Positions 61,189 to 64,000 of a stretch of DNA of 64,000 bases are shown here, piece by piece (positions within the stretch are counted from its first letter, which is position 1; every line of letters starts with the position of its first letter). The translations under genes and the position numbers were made by a program. Below the pieces are notes generated by a model. That model searched no databases and was not told the origin of the DNA. It saw nothing but the letters and a program-made list of their open reading frames with translations. The DNA is from RPRB01 sp035501615 (lineage in GTDB: Bacteria; Myxococcota; Myxococcia; Myxococcales; Myxococcaceae): positions 94,546 through 158,545 of the forward strand of contig DATJVY010000012.1 in assembly GCA_035501615.1 (NCBI GenBank). The letters are read 5' to 3'.

Positions 61189-61664
61189 GGAAGCTGCGCG
61201 AGCTGGCCGAGGGGACCTTCCAGCTCCGGCCGATGGCCTCGGCCGACCTGCCGCGAGTGATGGAGATCGAGCAGGAGGCGTTCCGGAACCCCTGGAGCCG
61301 TGACCTCCTGGCCCGGGAGCTGGGCCACGACTGGTCGACCATCCTCGTCGCGGAGGAGCCCGGGGCGCGGGGGATGACGCTGGTGGGCTTCGTCATCTTC
61401 TGGGTCGTGCACGACGAGCTGCACATCCTGAACGTGGCCACCGCCCCCGAGCACCGGCGGCGCGGGGTGGCCCGGGCCATCCTGCAGGCGGCGCTGGACG
61501 TGGGCCGGCAGAAGCGGTGCACGCTGGCCACGCTGGAGGTGCGGCGGAGCAACGCGGCGGCGCTGGAGCTGTACCGGGCCTTCGGGTTCCGGCCGGTCGG
61601 AATCCGGCCGAACTACTACGTGGACGAGGGCGAGGACGCGATCGTCATGGTTCTCGACCTCTAG
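61185..61664 (+). CDS. rimI: RimI-like ribosomal-protein N-acetyltransferase
   Basis: A GNAT acetyltransferase of 159 residues that modifies the N-terminal alanine of ribosomal protein S18 in well-studied species. FQLRPMASADLPRVMEIE starts the fold; NVATAPEHRRRGVARAIL holds the acetyl-CoA loop (R/QxxGxG/A type), and LEVRRSNAAALELYRAFGFR is the family end. GTG 61185 overlaps the SurA-like stop in GTGA. Confidence 0.85.
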   Translation: MRKLRELAEGTFQLRPMASADLPRVMEIEQEAFRNPWSRDLLARELGHDWSTILVAEEPGARGMTLVGFVIFWVVHDELHILNVATAPEHRRRGVARAILQAALDVGRQKRCTLATLEVRRSNAAALELYRAFGFRPVGIRPNYYVDEGEDAIVMVLDL

Positions 61665-61679
61665 TCGGGCGCCGGACGC

Positions 61680-61708
61680 TTGACTTCTGGGCCGTTCAGC
61701 GTGATAGA
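61680..61708 (+). promoter_or_regulatory. Candidate sigma-70 promoter of the rpsL operon
   Basis: TTGACT at 61680-61685 and GATAGA at 61703-61708 are spaced by 17 bp. The predicted start near 61715 leaves a leader of about 70 nt before the rpsL ATG. The leader holds a GC-rich patch (GCGCCCTCTTTTCGGGGGC) that could fold. Good agreement for a GC-rich genome. Confidence 0.55.
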
Positions 61709-61784
61709 CCGCGCCCTCTTTTCGGGGGCTTCCGCGGTACGTGTGTCCTGCGGTCGCCACCTCACGTACGACGGACAAGGACGG

Positions 61785-62156
61785 ATGCCGACCATCAGTC
61801 AGCTGGTGCGCAAGGGGCGCGAGAAGGTCGCGGTGAAGGGCAAGAGCCCGGCGCTCAAGGAGTCTCCCCAGAAGCGGGGGGTGTGCACCCGCGTCTACAC
61901 CACCACTCCGAAGAAGCCGAACTCGGCCCTGCGGAAGGTGGCCCGCGTCCGGCTGACCAACGGCATCGAGGTGACGTCGTACATCCCCGGCGTGGGTCAC
62001 AACCTCCAGGAGCACTCGGTGGTGATGATCCGCGGAGGCCGGGTGAAGGACCTTCCCGGGGTCCGCTACCACATCATCCGCGGCACCCTGGACGCGGTGG
62101 GCGTGCAGGGCAGGAAGCAGGGCCGCAGCAAGTACGGCGCGAAGCGCCCGAGCTAA
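61785..62156 (+). CDS. rpsL: 30S ribosomal protein S12
   Basis: Ribosomal protein S12, 123 residues, part of the decoding centre. MPTISQLVRKGREKV opens it; TTPKKPNSALRKVARVRLTN holds the lysine (Lys42 region) changed in streptomycin-resistant strains, and HNLQEHSVVMIRGGRVKDLP the second (Lys87 region); both are wild-type here. The C-terminus RSKYGAKRPS is normal. ATG 61785 has AAGGA upstream. Confidence 0.98.
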   Translation: MPTISQLVRKGREKVAVKGKSPALKESPQKRGVCTRVYTTTPKKPNSALRKVARVRLTNGIEVTSYIPGVGHNLQEHSVVMIRGGRVKDLPGVRYHIIRGTLDAVGVQGRKQGRSKYGAKRPS

Positions 62157-62172
62157 AGGACTCACACCACAG

Positions 62173-62643
62173 ATGCCTCGTCGTCGCGTCGTCGCCAAGC
62201 GGAAGATCCTCCCCGATCCCAAGTTCCAGGACCGGCTGGTCACGAAGTTCGTCAACGACCTGATGCGGAAGGGCAAGAAGTCCATCGCCGAGCGGGTCTG
62301 CTACGGCGCCTTCGCCCTCATCGAGGAGCGAGCCAAGGAAGAGCCGCTGCGCACCTTCAAGAAGGCCCTGGACAACGTGAAGCCCGTGCTCGAGGTCAAG
62401 AGCCGGCGGGTCGGCGGGGCGACCTACCAGGTCCCGGTCGAGGTACGCCAGGACCGCCGAGTGGCGCTGGGGATGCGCTGGCTCATCATCTACGCCAAGG
62501 CGCGCGGCGAGAAGACGATGGAGGAGAAGCTGGCCGGGGAGATCATGGATGCGGCCAACAACCGCGGGAACGCGGTGAAGAAGCGCGAGGACACGCACAA
62601 GATGGCCGAGGCCAACAAGGCCTTCGCGCACTATCGCTGGTGA
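62173..62643 (+). CDS. rpsG: 30S ribosomal protein S7
   Basis: Ribosomal protein S7, 156 residues, a primary binder of 16S rRNA and head-domain organiser. PRRRVVAKRKILPDPKF, then FVNDLMRKGKKSIAERV, VGGATYQVPVEVRQDRR, and the C-terminal MAEANKAFAHYRW are all canonical. It follows rpsL by 16 bp in the usual str-operon order. Confidence 0.98.
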   Translation: MPRRRVVAKRKILPDPKFQDRLVTKFVNDLMRKGKKSIAERVCYGAFALIEERAKEEPLRTFKKALDNVKPVLEVKSRRVGGATYQVPVEVRQDRRVALGMRWLIIYAKARGEKTMEEKLAGEIMDAANNRGNAVKKREDTHKMAEANKAFAHYRW

Positions 62644-62650
62644 GTCGTAG

Positions 62651-62749
62651 GGTGGGGCTGTCGCCCCGCCGGTCGTAGGGCGGGGCTCGTCCCCCGCCGG
62701 AACGGAAAGAGTGGCAGGGGGTCGTCCCCTGCCGGCGGGCTCGGCCCGC
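62651..62749. repeat. Four hairpins and an imperfect direct repeat between rpsG and fusA
   Basis: Four inverted repeats follow one another: 62651-62670 (8-bp stem, loop TGTC), 62679-62698 (7-bp stem), 62713-62733 (8-bp stem, loop GTCGT) and 62735-62749 (6-bp stem, loop TCG). The first two share the direct repeat GTCGTAGGG(T/C)GGGGCT. The hairpins may cause partial termination or mark RNA processing between S7 and EF-G. No T-run follows any of them. Confidence 0.6.
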
Positions 62750-62763
62750 TGCGGTCGTCACGC

Positions 62764-62775
62764 TGCTCTTTGACA
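62764..62775 (+). promoter_or_regulatory. boxA-like antitermination site upstream of fusA
   Basis: TGCTCTTTGACA matches the rRNA-leader boxA (TGCTCTTTAACA in E. coli) at 11 of 12 bases. boxA RNA binds NusB and ribosomal protein S10 and lets polymerase pass terminators. A perfect small hairpin GCCGC-GAG-GCGGC follows at 62796-62808. The same bases include TTGACA (62770-62775), a consensus -35 box, but no -10 lies at the right distance. Confidence 0.5.
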
Positions 62776-62848
62776 GCTCGGAAGAGGTCGTCAACGCCGC
62801 GAGGCGGCGAAGTTCGCGTTCAACGTTGCAGGAAGAGAAGAGAGACAC

Positions 62849-64000
62849 ATGGCCCGCATCACTCCACTCGAGCGCTACCGCAACTTCGGCATCATGGCGC
62901 ACATCGATGCCGGCAAGACGACCACGACCGAGCGGATCCTCTTCTACACCGGTGTCACGCACAAGATCGGCGAGGTCCATGAAGGCACGGCCGTCATGGA
63001 CTGGATGGAGCAGGAGCGCGAGCGTGGCATCACCATCACGTCCGCTGCCACCACCGCCTTCTGGCGCGACCACCGCCTCAACATCATCGACACCCCCGGC
63101 CACGTCGACTTCACGATCGAGGTGGAGCGCAGCCTGCGCGTCCTCGACGGCGCCTGCGCCGTCTTCGACGCGGTGAACGGCGTCGAGCCGCAGTCCGAGA
63201 CGGTGTGGCGGCAGGCCGACAAGTACGAGGTCCCGCGCATCTGCTTCATCAACAAGATGGACCGGGTCGGCGCCGACTTCTTCATGTCGGTCGCCACCAT
63301 CAAGGAGAAGCTCGGCGCGAAGCCGGTGCCGCTCCACCTCCCGAACGGCCGCGAGGACAAGTTCCGCGGCATGGTCGACCTCGTGAAGATGAAGGGGATC
63401 ACCTTCGACGACGAGACCATGGGGGCGAAGTACCAGGAGATCCCCATCCCGACGGACCTCGTCGATCAGGCGAAGGAGTACCGGGCGAAGCTCGAGGAGT
63501 TGGTGGCGGAGATCGACGACGATCTCATGCACAAGTACCTCGACGGCCACCCCCTCACGAACGAGGAGCTCGTGAAGGGGATCCGCAAGGGCACCCTGGC
63601 GATGCAGTTCTTCCCGGTGATCTGCGGGACCGCCTTCAAGAACAAGGGGGTGCAGCAGATCCTGGACGCGGTGGTGGACTTCCTCCCGAGCCCCCTCGAC
63701 GTCCCGCCGGTGAAGGGCACGAACGCGAAGGGCGAGGAGCTCACCCGGGCCACCTCCGACGACGCCCCCTTCGCGGCCCTCGCCTTCAAGATCATGAACG
63801 ACCCCTTCGTGGGGAACCTCACCTTCTTCCGGGTCTACTCGGGGAAGCTCGAGGCCGGCTCCTACGTCCTCAACGCCACGAAGGACAAGAAGGAGCGCAT
63901 CGGCCGCATCCTGCAGATGCACGCCAACAAGCGGGAGGAGATCAAGGACGTCCTCGCCGGGGATATCGCGGCGGCGGTAGGGCTGCGCGCCACCACCACC
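62849..64000 (+). CDS. fusA: Elongation factor G, N-terminal part
   Basis: EF-G, the translocation GTPase; the first 384 codons are in the window, and the gene runs off the right edge without a stop. G1 is AHIDAGKTT (17-25), the switch I region has GEVHEGTAVMDWMEQERERG, G3 is DTPGHVDF, and G4 is NKMDRVGAD. The domain II start is visible (FAALAFKIMNDPFVG then TFFRVYSGKLEAG). ATG 62849 has AGGAAGAG upstream. It follows rpsG by 205 bp, a wide gap for this operon, holding the hairpins and boxA-like site. Confidence 0.98.
   Translation, partial: MARITPLERYRNFGIMAHIDAGKTTTTERILFYTGVTHKIGEVHEGTAVMDWMEQERERGITITSAATTAFWRDHRLNIIDTPGHVDFTIEVERSLRVLDGACAVFDAVNGVEPQSETVWRQADKYEVPRICFINKMDRVGADFFMSVATIKEKLGAKPVPLHLPNGREDKFRGMVDLVKMKGITFDDETMGAKYQEIPIPTDLVDQAKEYRAKLEELVAEIDDDLMHKYLDGHPLTNEELVKGIRKGTLAMQFFPVICGTAFKNKGVQQILDAVVDFLPSPLDVPPVKGTNAKGEELTRATSDDAPFAALAFKIMNDPFVGNLTFFRVYSGKLEAGSYVLNATKDKKERIGRILQMHANKREEIKDVLAGDIAAAVGLRATTT

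Noticed and set aside
62770..62775. TTGACA as the -35 box of a separate fusA promoter
   Set aside because: The hexamer 17 bp downstream is AACGCC, far from a -10 consensus; the boxA reading fits more bases.

Overview
This 64 kb window is chromosomal DNA from a very GC-rich bacterium. It is most likely a myxobacterium related to Anaeromyxobacter (Myxococcota). The basis for that is the mix of genes seen here: a eukaryote-type Ser/Thr kinase beside forkhead-associated (FHA) proteins with zinc ribbons, a myxobacterial-type PilZ protein, a DUF4388 protein, a zinc-ribbon/FHA signalling style, a long Rel protein, system I cytochrome c maturation and a probable selenoprotein. Codon third positions are almost all G or C, so most real genes carry long antisense shadow frames. 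No tRNA, rRNA, CRISPR array, insertion sequence or prophage gene was recognised.

Layout. 1-9.3 kb: the end of an MFS transporter, an FHA-kinase-FHA signalling cluster, Rel (ppGpp), RidA and a tandem DsbA-like periplasmic thiol protein. 9.3-17.6 kb: TusA-like protein, PilZ protein, an ABC exporter, a penicillin-binding transpeptidase, DUF4388, glutaredoxin-like, a degenerate receiver-GGDEF protein, an EVE-domain protein and DUF4142. 17.8-25.4 kb: an exopolysaccharide operon (export lipoprotein, outer-membrane barrel, Wzz-like protein, CpsD-like ATPase, priming glycosyltransferase, a DegT-family protein without the usual lysine, a methyltransferase). 25.4-32.7 kb: a tightly overlapped ccmABCDEFGHI operon plus a HAD phosphatase. 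33-38.5 kb: a DUF4397 lipoprotein, a glycosyltransferase, a Wzx-like flippase and a secreted beta-helix protein, probably a second surface-polysaccharide group.

38.5-44.4 kb: a thiamine group (diiron ferritin-like protein, thiS, thiG, thiE-like), an M19 dipeptidase, an amine oxidase and an alpha/beta hydrolase. 44.5-52.1 kb: an unknown helical protein, a HAD phosphatase, an RlmI-like methyltransferase, a hydrolase, a membrane-anchored subtilisin with an OB-like partner, a CPBP protease and a TlpA-like lipoprotein whose first active-site cysteine is replaced by an in-frame UGA. 52.1-60.5 kb: a minus-strand operon dnaJ, yjbQ, HEAT protein, hybrid histidine kinase, argS, plsB. 60.5-64 kb: a SurA-like chaperone, rimI, then rpsL, rpsG and the start of fusA.

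The strongest novelty is the probable selenoprotein at 51579-52076. The UGA sits exactly at the first Cys of a thioredoxin CxxC motif, the frame stays open on both sides, and a perfect 7-bp hairpin with a G-containing loop follows at the distance expected for a bacterial SECIS element. Other points worth checking are the diiron protein translationally coupled to thiS with no thiO or thiH in sight, two apparent CTG start codons placed at identical CTGA overlaps, a boxA-like site after a run of hairpins just before fusA, and the lysine-less DegT protein in the polysaccharide operon.
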